Positions 36,049 through 44,871 of a stretch of 64,000 nucleotides of DNA are shown here, one piece after another. The translations under genes were made by a program, and so were the position numbers. The DNA lies in the NCBI RefSeq assembly GCF_040096055.1, contig NZ_JBBMFK010000008.1, positions 62,001 through 126,000 on the forward strand, read 5' to 3'. Position 1 is the first letter of the stretch. Each line of letters starts with the position of its first letter. Below the pieces are notes generated by a model. That model was given only the letters and a program-made list of their open reading frames with translations, was not told the origin of the DNA and did not search any database. The DNA is from Pseudoflavonifractor intestinihominis (GTDB lineage: Bacteria; Bacillota; Clostridia; Oscillospirales; Oscillospiraceae).

Positions 36049-36370
36049 GTTGGATCTCATCAACGTGGCCTCCATCGCCGCGGCGCTGCTGGGCCTGGTT
36101 CTGGCCCTGGTGGGCTGCCTGGTCCTCTCCGTACAGGAGGGCATCGGCGTCAACCTCTCCCTGTCCCCGGTGGTCTATATCGGCGTGGCCCTGATTGTTC
36201 TGGGGCTGATCTGCTCCATTGTGGGCAACGTGCTCTATGTCAGGCGCGGCGGCATGAACCGGGCCCTGGCCAGCCTGGCCCTCTATGTAGCGGTGATCGC
36301 CTTCCTCGCCGTGCTGGTCCTGGTGGTATACACCATCTTTATCCCCGTGCTCAACCCCTCCAACGGCTGA
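36035..36370 (+). CDS. Small three-helix membrane protein next to GH3
   Basis: 111 residues with three strong membrane helices (about 12-33, 45-70, 82-105). It begins inside the end of the GH3 gene (14-bp overlap), with AAAAAGGAGGAT as ribosome site, so its translation is coupled to the glycosidase. No family recognised. The 135-residue membrane protein beside the GH3 at 2630 is a counterpart by position, though I see no firm sequence match. A scaffold or export partner is possible. Confidence 0.75.
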   Translation: MKLNKLDLINVASIAAALLGLVLALVGCLVLSVQEGIGVNLSLSPVVYIGVALIVLGLICSIVGNVLYVRRGGMNRALASLALYVAVIAFLAVLVLVVYTIFIPVLNPSNG

Positions 36371-36507
36371 TATTTGCTCATCGCCAACGCCGCCAGTAAT
36401 GGGTCTGCGGCGGCGGAGGACGGCACAGCCACCCCGAACTTCCGCGCCACCCCCGCGTCCGGTGGCGAATTGCCGGAATAGCGGGCTGCATCTCAAAAAC
36501 CATACCG

Positions 36508-36554
36508 AAAACGTGAGGCGGAACAGCGCATGCGCTGTTCCGCCTCACGTTTTT
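36508..36554 (+). terminator. Loop-less palindromic terminator
   Basis: Perfect 23-bp arms with no spacer (AAAACGTGAGGCGG... meeting at GCGCATGCGC) followed by a T-run, 137 bp after the small membrane gene. Confidence 0.85.
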
Positions 36555-37146
36555 TGTCCGCCTGAATCCGGGCTGCCTTCCGGTCTGCCGCTCTCCGGAC
36601 ACAGCCCGAAACTGTCCACATTTTTTCATCCGGATGTGGAAACATTCACTCGCTCCCGCTGTGCTGTCCTTCTCTGACGGCCGCTTTATCAGGCGTACAT
36701 TTGTCTTTCCATAACACACCCGATGTTTGAGATCCCGCCCTTCCGGCGCTTTACTCCATTATATTTTCTGTTCAAAATGGGACACTTGTCCGCTTATATG
36801 GGGTTTACCGTCCTTCTTTCTTCTTTTTCCGAAGTTTTCCTGCTGCAAGAAAGTTCTTTCAGTTTCTCTCTTTTTTCTGAATATCCCGTCTGAAATCCGT
36901 CTCTGACTCAAAGACGGATTCTCATTATATGCATTTGTATCTTGAATAAAATTCATTTTAAACACTTTGTTGCAAAAGTATTTTGAAATGAAACACTTTG
37001 CAAGTCACTATTTATTCTTAAGATTCACGCTGAAACAATTTTACTTTTTCCCAATATCATAAAGCACAGTTTACCTTTTTCACTTTTTATTTTATTGCAG
37101 CAAATTGACAAAGAAAAAATTTTTTCGACTCTTTCACATTTTCTTC
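36555..37146. other. Gene-free, increasingly AT-rich region before the opp operon
   Basis: Nearly 600 bp without a supportable gene. From ~36760 the base composition becomes strikingly AT-rich compared with the rest of the window. It contains the direct repeat AAACACTTTG (about 36960 and 36991), which could be a regulator site for the opp promoter downstream. A short minus-strand frame (36759-36965) has no ribosome site and is not called. Confidence 0.55.
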
Positions 37147-37175
37147 TTGCATTATTATGCGAGACGCTATATAAT
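37147..37175 (+). promoter_or_regulatory. Promoter of the opp operon
   Basis: TTGCAT (37147-37152), 17 bp, perfect TATAAT (37170-37175), ~80 bp before oppB. Confidence 0.75.
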
Positions 37176-37257
37176 TCATATCAAATTTGGGAAAGAGATT
37201 CAATTCAATATATTTTTTGATACTTCTTCCCATTCCCCAGGAAGGCAGGAGAATCGT

Positions 37258-38184
37258 ATGCTGAATTACATTATCAGGCGCGTGCTCATCGGTATATTGA
37301 CCATGCTGTTTCTGATTACCGCCACCTTCTTCTTGATGCGCATTATCCCGGGTTCTCCTTTCATCAACGACGACGAATCCGTGGCCGCGCAGAAGCAGTA
37401 CGAGCAGTTGGAGCGCAAACACGGTCTGGACAAGCCGCTGCTGGAGCAGTACGGCATCTACATGAAGGGCCTGATCCACGGAGATCTGGGCGAGTCCCTG
37501 ATCCGCAAGGGCAAGACCGTTGTGGACATCATCGGCACCACCGCCCCGGTCACCATGCGGCTGGGCCTGACCGCCTTTGTCTTTTCCATGGTGGTGGGCA
37601 TCGGCCTGGGCATTGCCGCAGCCCTGTCCAAGCGCAGGTGGATCAACAACTTCGTCATGCTGCTGTCCACCATCGGCGTCAGCGTCCCCAACTTCCTGCT
37701 GGCCGTGTTCCTGATGCTGGTGTTCTGCGTGGGGCTGGGCCTGTTCCCAACCATCGGCCTGAAGACGCCGCTGCACTACGTGCTGCCCACCATTGCCGTC
37801 TCCCTCCACCCCATCGCCATGATCTCCCGCCTGACCCGCACCAGCATGATGGAGGTCATGCGGCAGGACTACATGATCCTGGCCCGGTCCAAGGGCACAC
37901 CCAAGTGGCAGGTCATCATCAAGCACGGCCTGCGCAACGCCCTGCTGCCGGTGGTGACCTACGCCGGCCCCCTGATCGCCAGCCTGCTGACCGGCAGCTT
38001 CGTGGTGGAGACCCTGTTCTCCATCCCCGGCATCGGCTCTGAATTTGTCAGCAGCGTTACCAACCGGGACTACACCCTGATTATGGGCCTGACCATCTTC
38101 ATGGGCTTCCTGGTGATCGTTATGAACCTTCTCTCCGACCTGGTGGCCGCCGCGGTGGACCCCCGGATCAAACTGGACAAGTAA
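37258..38184 (+). CDS. oppB: Oligopeptide ABC transporter permease (OppB type)
   Basis: 308 residues with six membrane helices. It begins with the family's MLNYIIRRVLIGILTMLF helix, followed by a ~60-residue external loop and the ABC-permease EAA-type loop (MEVMRQDYMILARSKGTP). It forms the inner-membrane channel with OppC for di- or oligopeptides. ATG at 37258 with GCAGGAG. First gene of a five-gene oppBCDFA operon with a clear promoter. Confidence 0.92.
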   Translation: MLNYIIRRVLIGILTMLFLITATFFLMRIIPGSPFINDDESVAAQKQYEQLERKHGLDKPLLEQYGIYMKGLIHGDLGESLIRKGKTVVDIIGTTAPVTMRLGLTAFVFSMVVGIGLGIAAALSKRRWINNFVMLLSTIGVSVPNFLLAVFLMLVFCVGLGLFPTIGLKTPLHYVLPTIAVSLHPIAMISRLTRTSMMEVMRQDYMILARSKGTPKWQVIIKHGLRNALLPVVTYAGPLIASLLTGSFVVETLFSIPGIGSEFVSSVTNRDYTLIMGLTIFMGFLVIVMNLLSDLVAAAVDPRIKLDK

Positions 38185-38197
38185 GCAGGTGACTGAC

Positions 38198-39142
38198 ATG
38201 AAGGAAATCATCAAGCAAGCCTCCGCCCCCCATCCGCTGCCGCCCGACGCCTTTGAGCCGCTGCCGGCCTCGGAAAAGAACGCCGAGTTCATCGCAATGG
38301 AGTCCAAGACCTTCCTGCAGGACGCCTGGCGCAACTTCCGGCGCAACAAGCTGGCCCTCATCAGCCTGTGCTTCATCATTCTCATGTGCCTGATGGCCAT
38401 CTTCGTCCCCATCCTCTCCCCCTACACCTATGACGGCATGGACAGCAGTGCCCTCAACCAGCTGCCCACCCTCCAGCACTGGTTCGGCACCGACAAGTTC
38501 GGCCGGGATATCTTCGTGCGGGTCATGTTCGGCGCCCGGATCTCCCTGGCCGTAGGCTTTGCAGCCGCCGGCATCAACATGGTCATCGGCATCGTCTACG
38601 GCGGCATCGCCGGGTACATCGGCGGCAAGGCCGACCTGATCATGATGCGGGTGGTGGACATGCTCTACTCCATCCCCAACCTGCTGTACATCATCCTGAT
38701 CATGCTCATCTTCGGCAGCAACATGTTCTCCGTACTGCTGGGCATCTGTATCTCCTCCTGGGTGGGCATGGCCCGTCTGGTCCGCACCCAGGTCATGTCC
38801 CTCAAGGAGCAGGAGTTCTCCCTGGCCGCCTTTGTCATGGGGGCCAGCAAGTCCAGAATCCTCTTCAAGCACCTGATCATCAACTCCATCGGCCCCATCA
38901 TCGTGTCCCTGACCCTGATGGTCCCGTCGGCCATCTTCCAGGAGTCCTTCCTGGGCTTCGTGGGCATCGGCATCTCCGCCCCCATGTCCAGCTGGGGCAC
39001 CCTGGCCAACGACGCCCGGCTGGTCATCAACAGCTATCCCCTTCAGATCGTATGGCCGGTGCTGTCCATCTGCCTGACCATGCTGGCCCTGAACTTCCTG
39101 GGCGACGGCCTGGGCGAGGCCCTGGACCCCAAGAAACGGTAG
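38198..39142 (+). CDS. oppC: Oligopeptide ABC transporter permease (OppC type)
   Basis: 314 residues. A cytoplasmic N-terminus, then the family start TFLQDAWRNFRRNKLALISL and six membrane helices; the EAA loop is LKEQEFSLAAFVMGASKSRI. The motif HWFGTDKFGRDIF is characteristic of OppC/DppC. ATG at 38198, preceded by AGCAGGTG, 13 bp after oppB; an in-frame GTG at 38189 lacks a ribosome site. Partner of OppB. Confidence 0.92.
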   Translation: MKEIIKQASAPHPLPPDAFEPLPASEKNAEFIAMESKTFLQDAWRNFRRNKLALISLCFIILMCLMAIFVPILSPYTYDGMDSSALNQLPTLQHWFGTDKFGRDIFVRVMFGARISLAVGFAAAGINMVIGIVYGGIAGYIGGKADLIMMRVVDMLYSIPNLLYIILIMLIFGSNMFSVLLGICISSWVGMARLVRTQVMSLKEQEFSLAAFVMGASKSRILFKHLIINSIGPIIVSLTLMVPSAIFQESFLGFVGIGISAPMSSWGTLANDARLVINSYPLQIVWPVLSICLTMLALNFLGDGLGEALDPKKR

Positions 39143-39151
39143 GTGATTGTC

Positions 39152-40150
39152 ATGTCTGTTCTCAGCGTAGAGCACCTTTCAACCGAATTTTCCACCGAGC
39201 AGGGGACGGTACGCGCCGTCCGGGATGTGTCCTTTACCGTGGAAAAGGGCGAGATCCTGGGCATTGTGGGCGAGTCCGGCTCGGGTAAAAGCGTCACCAT
39301 GTTCTCCATCATGGGCCTGCTGGCGGGCAACGGCACCGTCACCTCCGGCAAGGTCATGCTGGACGGCACCGACCTGTCCGTGTCCAGCTTCTCCTCCCCC
39401 AAGGAGTACGAGAAAAAGATGCAGGCCACCCGGGGCAATGACATGGCCATGATCTTCCAGGACCCCATGACCTTCCTCAACCCGGTGCTGAGGATCGAGA
39501 CCCAGCTGGTGGAGCCCATCATGAATCACACCAAGCTCTCCCGGAAGGAGGCGGTGGCCCGGGCCATTGAGCTCATGCGCAAGGTGGGCATCCCCTCCCC
39601 AGAGAAGCGGATCAAGCAGTATCCCCACCAGTTCTCCGGCGGCATGCGCCAGCGCATCATCATCGCCATCGCCCTGGCCTGCAACCCCAAGCTCATCATC
39701 GCCGACGAGCCCACCACCGCCCTGGACGTGACCATCCAGGCCCAGGTGCTGGACCTGATCGCCGACCTGAAGGAGGAGTTCCACTCCTCTGTCATCCTCA
39801 TCACCCACGACCTGGGCGTGGTGGCCCAGGTGTGCGACCGGGTCCTGATCATGTACGGCGGAAAGATCGTGGAGCAGGGGACCGCGGACGAGATCTTCTA
39901 CTCCCCCAACCACCCCTACACCAAGGGCCTGCTCAACTGCGTCACCAACCCGGAGGCGGACGACAGCGTCCTCACCCCCATCCCCGGCTCTCCCCCCGAC
40001 CTGCTCAAGCCCCCCGCCGGCTGCCCCTTCCTGGACCGGTGCGAGTACGCCATGAAGGTCTGCCGGGACTATATGCCGGATGCCACCGTATTCAGTCCCA
40101 CCCACTCCAGCTGCTGCTGGCTCAATCAGAAAGAGGGGGCGAGCCAATGA
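39152..40150 (+). CDS. oppD: Oligopeptide ABC transporter ATPase (OppD type)
   Basis: 332 residues from the ATG at 39152. Walker A GESGSGKS, signature FSGGMRQR, Walker B LIIADEPTTALD and the H-loop ITHDLGVVAQ are all present. The C-terminus holds the oligopeptide-transporter C-terminal region with its cysteine set (GCPFLDRCEYAMKVC), which in this family can bind an iron-sulfur cluster. Stop overlaps the oppF start as ATGA. Confidence 0.93.
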   Translation: MSVLSVEHLSTEFSTEQGTVRAVRDVSFTVEKGEILGIVGESGSGKSVTMFSIMGLLAGNGTVTSGKVMLDGTDLSVSSFSSPKEYEKKMQATRGNDMAMIFQDPMTFLNPVLRIETQLVEPIMNHTKLSRKEAVARAIELMRKVGIPSPEKRIKQYPHQFSGGMRQRIIIAIALACNPKLIIADEPTTALDVTIQAQVLDLIADLKEEFHSSVILITHDLGVVAQVCDRVLIMYGGKIVEQGTADEIFYSPNHPYTKGLLNCVTNPEADDSVLTPIPGSPPDLLKPPAGCPFLDRCEYAMKVCRDYMPDATVFSPTHSSCCWLNQKEGASQ

Positions 40151-41136
40151 CCGAGCCTATTTTAAAGGTAGACCAGTGCTGCACCTGGTTCGACGTGACC
40201 AAGGGCCTGCTGGCCAAAAAGCAGATCGTCAAGGCGGTCAACGGCGTGTCCTTTGAGATCTACCCCGGGGAGTCCTTCGGTCTGGTGGGCGAGTCCGGCT
40301 GCGGAAAGAGCACCCTGGGCCGCACCATCGTCAAGATCTACTCCCCCGCCTCGGGACACATCTACTACAAGGGCACCGACATCACCACCCTGAAGGGCGC
40401 CCAGCTGCGGGACTACCGCAAGCACGTTCAGATGATCTTCCAGGACCCCTACGCCTCCCTGGACCCCCGCATGACCGTGGGCGAGATCATCCGGGAGCCC
40501 ATGGACATCCACCATCTGTACACCCCCCATGAGCGCGAGGAGCGGGTGGTGGAGCTGCTCCGTACCGTGGGCCTCAAGCCGGACCACATCCGCCGCTACC
40601 CCCACGAGTTCTCCGGCGGCCAGCGCCAGCGCATCGGCATCGCCCGCACCCTGGCCCTCAACCCCGAGTTCATCGTCTGCGACGAGCCCATTTCCGCCCT
40701 GGACGTGTCCATCCAAGCCCAGGTCATCAACCTGCTGGAGGAGATACAGGAGCGGAGCGGCCTGTCCTACCTCTTCATCGCCCACGACCTGTCCATGGTC
40801 AAGCACATCTCCGACCGCATCGGCGTGATGTATCTGGGCCACATCGTGGAGACCGGCCCCAGCGACGAGCTCTACCGCAATCCCCTGCACCCCTATACCC
40901 AGGCCCTTCTGTCCGCCATCCCCATCCCCGACCCCCGCACCGCCCGGGCCCGGAAGCGTATCGTGCTGGAGGGTGAGATCCCCACCCCCATCAACCCCAA
41001 GCCCTGCTGTCCCTTCGCCACCCGCTGCCCCAGGGCCAGCCAGCGCTGCTTCCAGTCCCCGCCCCCCACTGTTCAGGTAGGCGGAAGACAGGTGAGCTGC
41101 TTCCTGTACGAGGAGAGCGGCTCCTCCGCTTCCTAA
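40147..41136 (+). CDS. oppF: Oligopeptide ABC transporter ATPase (OppF type)
   Basis: 329 residues. Walker A GESGCGKS, signature FSGGQRQR, Walker B FIVCDEPISALD, H-loop IAHDLSMVKH, and the oligopeptide C-terminal cysteine stretch (CCPFATRCPRASQRC). Second ATPase that pairs with OppD to drive uptake. The ATG overlaps the oppD stop by 4 bp. Confidence 0.93.
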   Translation: MTEPILKVDQCCTWFDVTKGLLAKKQIVKAVNGVSFEIYPGESFGLVGESGCGKSTLGRTIVKIYSPASGHIYYKGTDITTLKGAQLRDYRKHVQMIFQDPYASLDPRMTVGEIIREPMDIHHLYTPHEREERVVELLRTVGLKPDHIRRYPHEFSGGQRQRIGIARTLALNPEFIVCDEPISALDVSIQAQVINLLEEIQERSGLSYLFIAHDLSMVKHISDRIGVMYLGHIVETGPSDELYRNPLHPYTQALLSAIPIPDPRTARARKRIVLEGEIPTPINPKPCCPFATRCPRASQRCFQSPPPTVQVGGRQVSCFLYEESGSSAS

Positions 41137-41165
41137 AAAACGCAAACGCAAAAGGAGAGAGAATT

Positions 41166-42806
41166 ATGAAGAAGTTCACACGACTGCTGGCCTGCGCCCT
41201 CAGTCTGGCCCTGCTGGCCGGCTGCGCGCCGTCCACCCCCAGCGAGACCCAGACCGGTGAAACCGGCGAGAGCACCCACACCTTTACCTACGGTCTCTCC
41301 AGCGAGCCCGACTATCTGGACCCCGCCATCTGCATGAACTCCAACACCAGCGCCGTGCTGGCCCAGCTGTACTTCCCCCTGTTCCGCTACGACGAGAACG
41401 GCAACGTCCAGAACATGGCCTGCGAGAGCTACACCGTCAGCGACGACGGCCTGACCTACACCTTCAAGCTGGTGGAGGGCAACACCTGGAGCGACGGCCA
41501 GCCCGTCACCGCCGCCGACTACGAGTACGGCATGAAGCGCAGCATCGGCTACGGCCCTGACTCCACCTACGCCTACCTGCTGTACAGCACTGTGGCGGGC
41601 GGCGCCGAGGCCAACGCCAACATGCTGGACGTGGCCGACATGACCGACGTGGGCATCCACGCCCTGGACGACACCACCCTGGAGATCACCCTGGCCGCCC
41701 CCTGCCCCTACTTCACCGGCCTGCTGAGCAACGTGGTGGCCTACCCCCTCCGCAGCGACTTTGCCGTGGAGCATGAGAGCACCTGGGCCAACGACCCCGC
41801 CGTGCCCACCAACGGCGCCTTCAAGCTGGACGCCGTCCGGGACAAGGAAGAGGTGGTCATGACCAAGAACGAGTACTACGTCTACGCCGACCAGGTCCAG
41901 ACCGACACCCTCATCGCCAAGATCATCACCGACCCCCAGGCTCAGCTCTCCGCCTTCCAGACCGGCGAGCTGGATCTGGCCCTGTACGTCCCCGTTGACG
42001 TGTCCGTCAACTACGCCGACGACCCCGCCCTCATCCACCTGGACCCCGTGGTGTCCAACACCTTCCTGTGGGTGAACTGCACCGGCGAGACCAACCCCGC
42101 CCTGGCCAATGCGGACGTCCGCCGCGCCCTGTCCATGGCCATTGACCGGGAGCAGCTGCTCACCCTGATCGGCTCCAACGACACCAAGTACCCCCTCTAC
42201 GGCTACGTGCCCAAGGGCATGGCCGACGCCGACGGCGGCGACTTCCGTGAGAACGCCGACAACCAGGAGCGGTATGCCGACTACGACCTGGAGCAGGCCA
42301 AGGCCCTGATGGAGTCCGCCGGCTACAACGAGAACAACCGTATGCCCCTGACCATCAGCTACATCGGCACCAGCGGCAACACCGACATCTGCGTGGCCCT
42401 TCAGGCCATGTGGAAGGAGATCTACGTGGACGTGGAGCTGAGCGCCGCCGAGCAGAAGGCCTACGCCCAGGCCCGCAAGGCCGGTCAGTACGAGGTGGCC
42501 ACCGGCTCCACCAGCGCCGACTACCTGGACCCCTACTACTATCTGGAGCGCTGGGTGTCCTACAACCAGTCCTACAAGCAGGTCAACGATCCCACCTACG
42601 ACTCCATGATCGAGGAGGCCAACGCCCAGACCGATCCCGCCAAGCGTATGGAGATGCTCCACGCGGCTGAGAAGTACCTGGTGGAGGACAACGCCTACAC
42701 CATCCCCCTGTACGGCTCGGGCGCGCTGGCGCTGATGAACCCGGATGTCTCCGGCCTCAAGCACGACCCCACCAACTCCGTCTACTTTGACGGGCTGACT
42801 TACTGA
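41166..42806 (+). CDS. oppA: Oligopeptide-binding lipoprotein (OppA/DppA type)
   Basis: 546 residues. The signal peptide ends in LLAGC, so the protein is a lipoprotein facing outside. The rest is a solute-binding family 5 fold, with early GLSSEPDYLDPAIC, the conserved FKLVEGNTWSDGQPVTAADY and the mid-protein DVRRALSMAIDREQL. It captures peptides and hands them to OppBC. Last gene of the operon, 29 bp after oppF, with AAAGGAGAGA. Peptide is the family-level call; some relatives bind nickel or glycans. Confidence 0.93.
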   Translation: MKKFTRLLACALSLALLAGCAPSTPSETQTGETGESTHTFTYGLSSEPDYLDPAICMNSNTSAVLAQLYFPLFRYDENGNVQNMACESYTVSDDGLTYTFKLVEGNTWSDGQPVTAADYEYGMKRSIGYGPDSTYAYLLYSTVAGGAEANANMLDVADMTDVGIHALDDTTLEITLAAPCPYFTGLLSNVVAYPLRSDFAVEHESTWANDPAVPTNGAFKLDAVRDKEEVVMTKNEYYVYADQVQTDTLIAKIITDPQAQLSAFQTGELDLALYVPVDVSVNYADDPALIHLDPVVSNTFLWVNCTGETNPALANADVRRALSMAIDREQLLTLIGSNDTKYPLYGYVPKGMADADGGDFRENADNQERYADYDLEQAKALMESAGYNENNRMPLTISYIGTSGNTDICVALQAMWKEIYVDVELSAAEQKAYAQARKAGQYEVATGSTSADYLDPYYYLERWVSYNQSYKQVNDPTYDSMIEEANAQTDPAKRMEMLHAAEKYLVEDNAYTIPLYGSGALALMNPDVSGLKHDPTNSVYFDGLTY

Positions 42807-42817
42807 TCAGTCTTGCG

Positions 42818-42851
42818 CCAAACGGCGCGCCAACTCCGGCGCGCCGTTTGG
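42818..42851 (+). terminator. Hairpin after oppA
   Basis: CCAAACGGCGCGCC and complement around 6 nt; a weak T-run follows. Likely a partial stop that lowers expression of the genes behind it. Confidence 0.6.
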
Positions 42852-42883
42852 TTCCCCATTACGGGCTGAGGAAAGGAACCGAT

Positions 42884-43972
42884 ATGAATTGCTCATCTGA
42901 AACCCTCTCACTGATGGAGACGCTCACCCAGGCCATCGGAGTCTCCGGTCAGGAACGGCAGGTGTGCCGCCTGCTGGCAGACTACTACAAAGACGTGGCC
43001 GACCAGGTCGTCCGCGACTACAACGGCTCACTCTTTGCCGTCAAGCGCTCCAAAGCGCCCGATCCCTTCCGGGTGATGGTGGCCGCCCACAGCGACGAGG
43101 TGGGCCTGGTGGTCCGCCAGATCCGCCCCAACGGCCTGATCCGGGCCCACATCATCGGCGGGCTGTGGGATGACGTGCTCCCCGGCGCCCGGGTGCGCAT
43201 GCGCACCGACCAGGGCCGGGAATTCCGGGGCTGCGTCTCCGCCCTGTCCACCAAGGTCCTCCGGGAGCGGATCGGCAACAGCCGGGTCCCCCTGGATCAG
43301 CTCTATCTGGACTTCGGCTTTCTCAGTGAGGAGGACGCCAGGAGCCAGGGCGTGCTGGAGGGCTGTCAGATCGTAGTGGACGGCCCCTTTGAGGTGCTCA
43401 ACGGCGGCCGGCGGCTGCTCTCCAAAGCCTGGGACGACCGCTTCGGCTGTATTCTGGGCGTGGAGCTGCTGCGCAGCCTGCGGGACGTGGAACTGCCCTT
43501 TGACCTGTATGTGGGCGCCGACGTGCAGGAGGAGGTGGGCCTCCGGGGCGCCCGCACCGCCTCCAACCTGGTCAACCCCGACCTGGCCATCATCCTGGAC
43601 TGCACCGCCGCCAACGACGTGGAGCGCTTCGAGCCCCCCTACGGCGGCATCGGCCAGGGCGTCATGGTCCGCTTCGCCGACGGCACCTATCTGCCCAACC
43701 GCACCATGTTTCTCGACTACCTGGACCTGCTCCGCAGCCGGAATATCCCCTATCAGTTCCACCAGTCCAAGGGCGGCACCGACGCCGGGTGTATCAACAC
43801 CTCCGGCCTGGCCGTGCCCGCCCTCACCGCCTGCATCTGCGCCCGCAACGTCCACACCGGCAGCCTGATGATCGACGCCGGAGACTATCTCCACTGTCTG
43901 GAGGCGGTCACCGCCTTCGTCTCCCAGCTGGACCGGGAGAAGCTGGAGCGCTACCGCAACAACAACGCATAA
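42884..43972 (+). CDS. M42-family metallo-aminopeptidase
   Basis: 362 residues from the ATG at 42884 (GGAAAGGAA site). Fits the M42 tetrahedral aminopeptidase family: metal ligands in VAAHSDEVG, KAWDDRFG, QEEVGLRGA and ILDCTAA, and the late KGGTDAG. An insert of ~80 residues after the first ligand matches the PDZ-like dimerisation domain. It removes N-terminal residues from peptides in the cytoplasm, which fits its place right after an oligopeptide transporter: import first, then hydrolysis. Confidence 0.9.
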   Translation: MNCSSETLSLMETLTQAIGVSGQERQVCRLLADYYKDVADQVVRDYNGSLFAVKRSKAPDPFRVMVAAHSDEVGLVVRQIRPNGLIRAHIIGGLWDDVLPGARVRMRTDQGREFRGCVSALSTKVLRERIGNSRVPLDQLYLDFGFLSEEDARSQGVLEGCQIVVDGPFEVLNGGRRLLSKAWDDRFGCILGVELLRSLRDVELPFDLYVGADVQEEVGLRGARTASNLVNPDLAIILDCTAANDVERFEPPYGGIGQGVMVRFADGTYLPNRTMFLDYLDLLRSRNIPYQFHQSKGGTDAGCINTSGLAVPALTACICARNVHTGSLMIDAGDYLHCLEAVTAFVSQLDREKLERYRNNNA

Positions 43973-43989
43973 GAAAGGAAGTCTTTGCT

Positions 43990-44868
43990 ATGAGTCTGGC
44001 TACCAACCGGGACAAAATCGTCCGCCAGTCCGTCATGGGCCGGGTCCATCACCCCGTCCTCACCCCTCAGAAGGTCTACCGGGTGGGCAGCGACGGCGGC
44101 GCCCGCTTCACCCCCGCCCACGGCGCCATCACCTACGACATTGAGATCGGCGACAGCTGCATGGGCCTGGTGGGCGACCACATCGAGCCCGGCGTCAGCT
44201 CCAAGAACGCCGACGACATCGAGAACCGGGCCTACACCCACCTGTCCTGCATCGGCAACGTGGCGGAGGTGGTCACCGGCAAGGCCGCCGGCGACAAGGG
44301 CTTTGTCACCGGCACCCACGGCGGCATCGACCACGTGATGATCTGGTTCTCCCAGGAGACCCTGAACAAGATGGTCTGCGACGACAAGATCCTGGTCAAG
44401 GCCTACGGCCAGGGCCTGGCCCTGCTGGACTATCCCCAGGTCAAGCTGATGAGCGTGGACCCCGACCTCTTTGGCAAGCTGAACATCCAGGAGGAGGACG
44501 GCCATCTGGTGGTGCCCGTGTCCGCCGTGATCCCCGCCTACCTCATGGGCTCCGGCCTGGGCGCCATGGAGGTCTTCGGCAGCGACTACGACATCATGAC
44601 CCGCGACCCCGCCTCCCGGGCCGAGTTCCACCTGGAGGACCTCCGCTTCGGCGACCTGGTGTTCATCCAGGACCACCAGTGCTTCCACGGCCCGGACTAC
44701 CTGCGGGGCTCCGGCACGGTGGGCGTGATCATCCACGGCGATTCCCATCTGGCCGGCCACGGCCCCGGCGTCACCCCCATCATGACCTGCCGTGAGCCGG
44801 TGCTGGTGCCTAAGCTGGACCGGAACGCCAACATCGCCTTCTATCTGGGCACCAAACAGCCCGGGTAA
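43990..44868 (+). CDS. DUF4438 family protein
   Basis: 292 residues, no signal peptide. It resembles the DUF4438 family, known from a Thermotoga structure but without an assigned reaction. Recognisable stretches are GDSCMGLVGDHIEPGVS, GTHGGIDHVMIWF, PVSAVIPAYLMGSGLG and FIQDHQCFHGPDY; several His, Asp and Cys residues could bind metal. It lies 17 bp behind the M42 peptidase with an AAGAAAGGAAG site. Co-expression with a peptidase and peptide importer suggests a role in peptide or modified amino-acid breakdown; the function is unknown. Confidence 0.82.
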   Translation: MSLATNRDKIVRQSVMGRVHHPVLTPQKVYRVGSDGGARFTPAHGAITYDIEIGDSCMGLVGDHIEPGVSSKNADDIENRAYTHLSCIGNVAEVVTGKAAGDKGFVTGTHGGIDHVMIWFSQETLNKMVCDDKILVKAYGQGLALLDYPQVKLMSVDPDLFGKLNIQEEDGHLVVPVSAVIPAYLMGSGLGAMEVFGSDYDIMTRDPASRAEFHLEDLRFGDLVFIQDHQCFHGPDYLRGSGTVGVIIHGDSHLAGHGPGVTPIMTCREPVLVPKLDRNANIAFYLGTKQPG

Positions 44869-44871
44869 CCC

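Noticed and set aside
32239..36153. Minus-strand open frame of 1304 codons opposite module 2
   Set aside because: Covers two real genes and the promoter between them; repetitive Gly/Val/Leu composition, no motif.
36378..36719. Possible 113-residue minus-strand gene
   Set aside because: Runs through the perfect terminator palindrome; no ribosome site.
36759..36965. Possible 68-residue gene in the AT-rich region
   Set aside because: No ribosome site or recognisable protein; AT-rich spacer.
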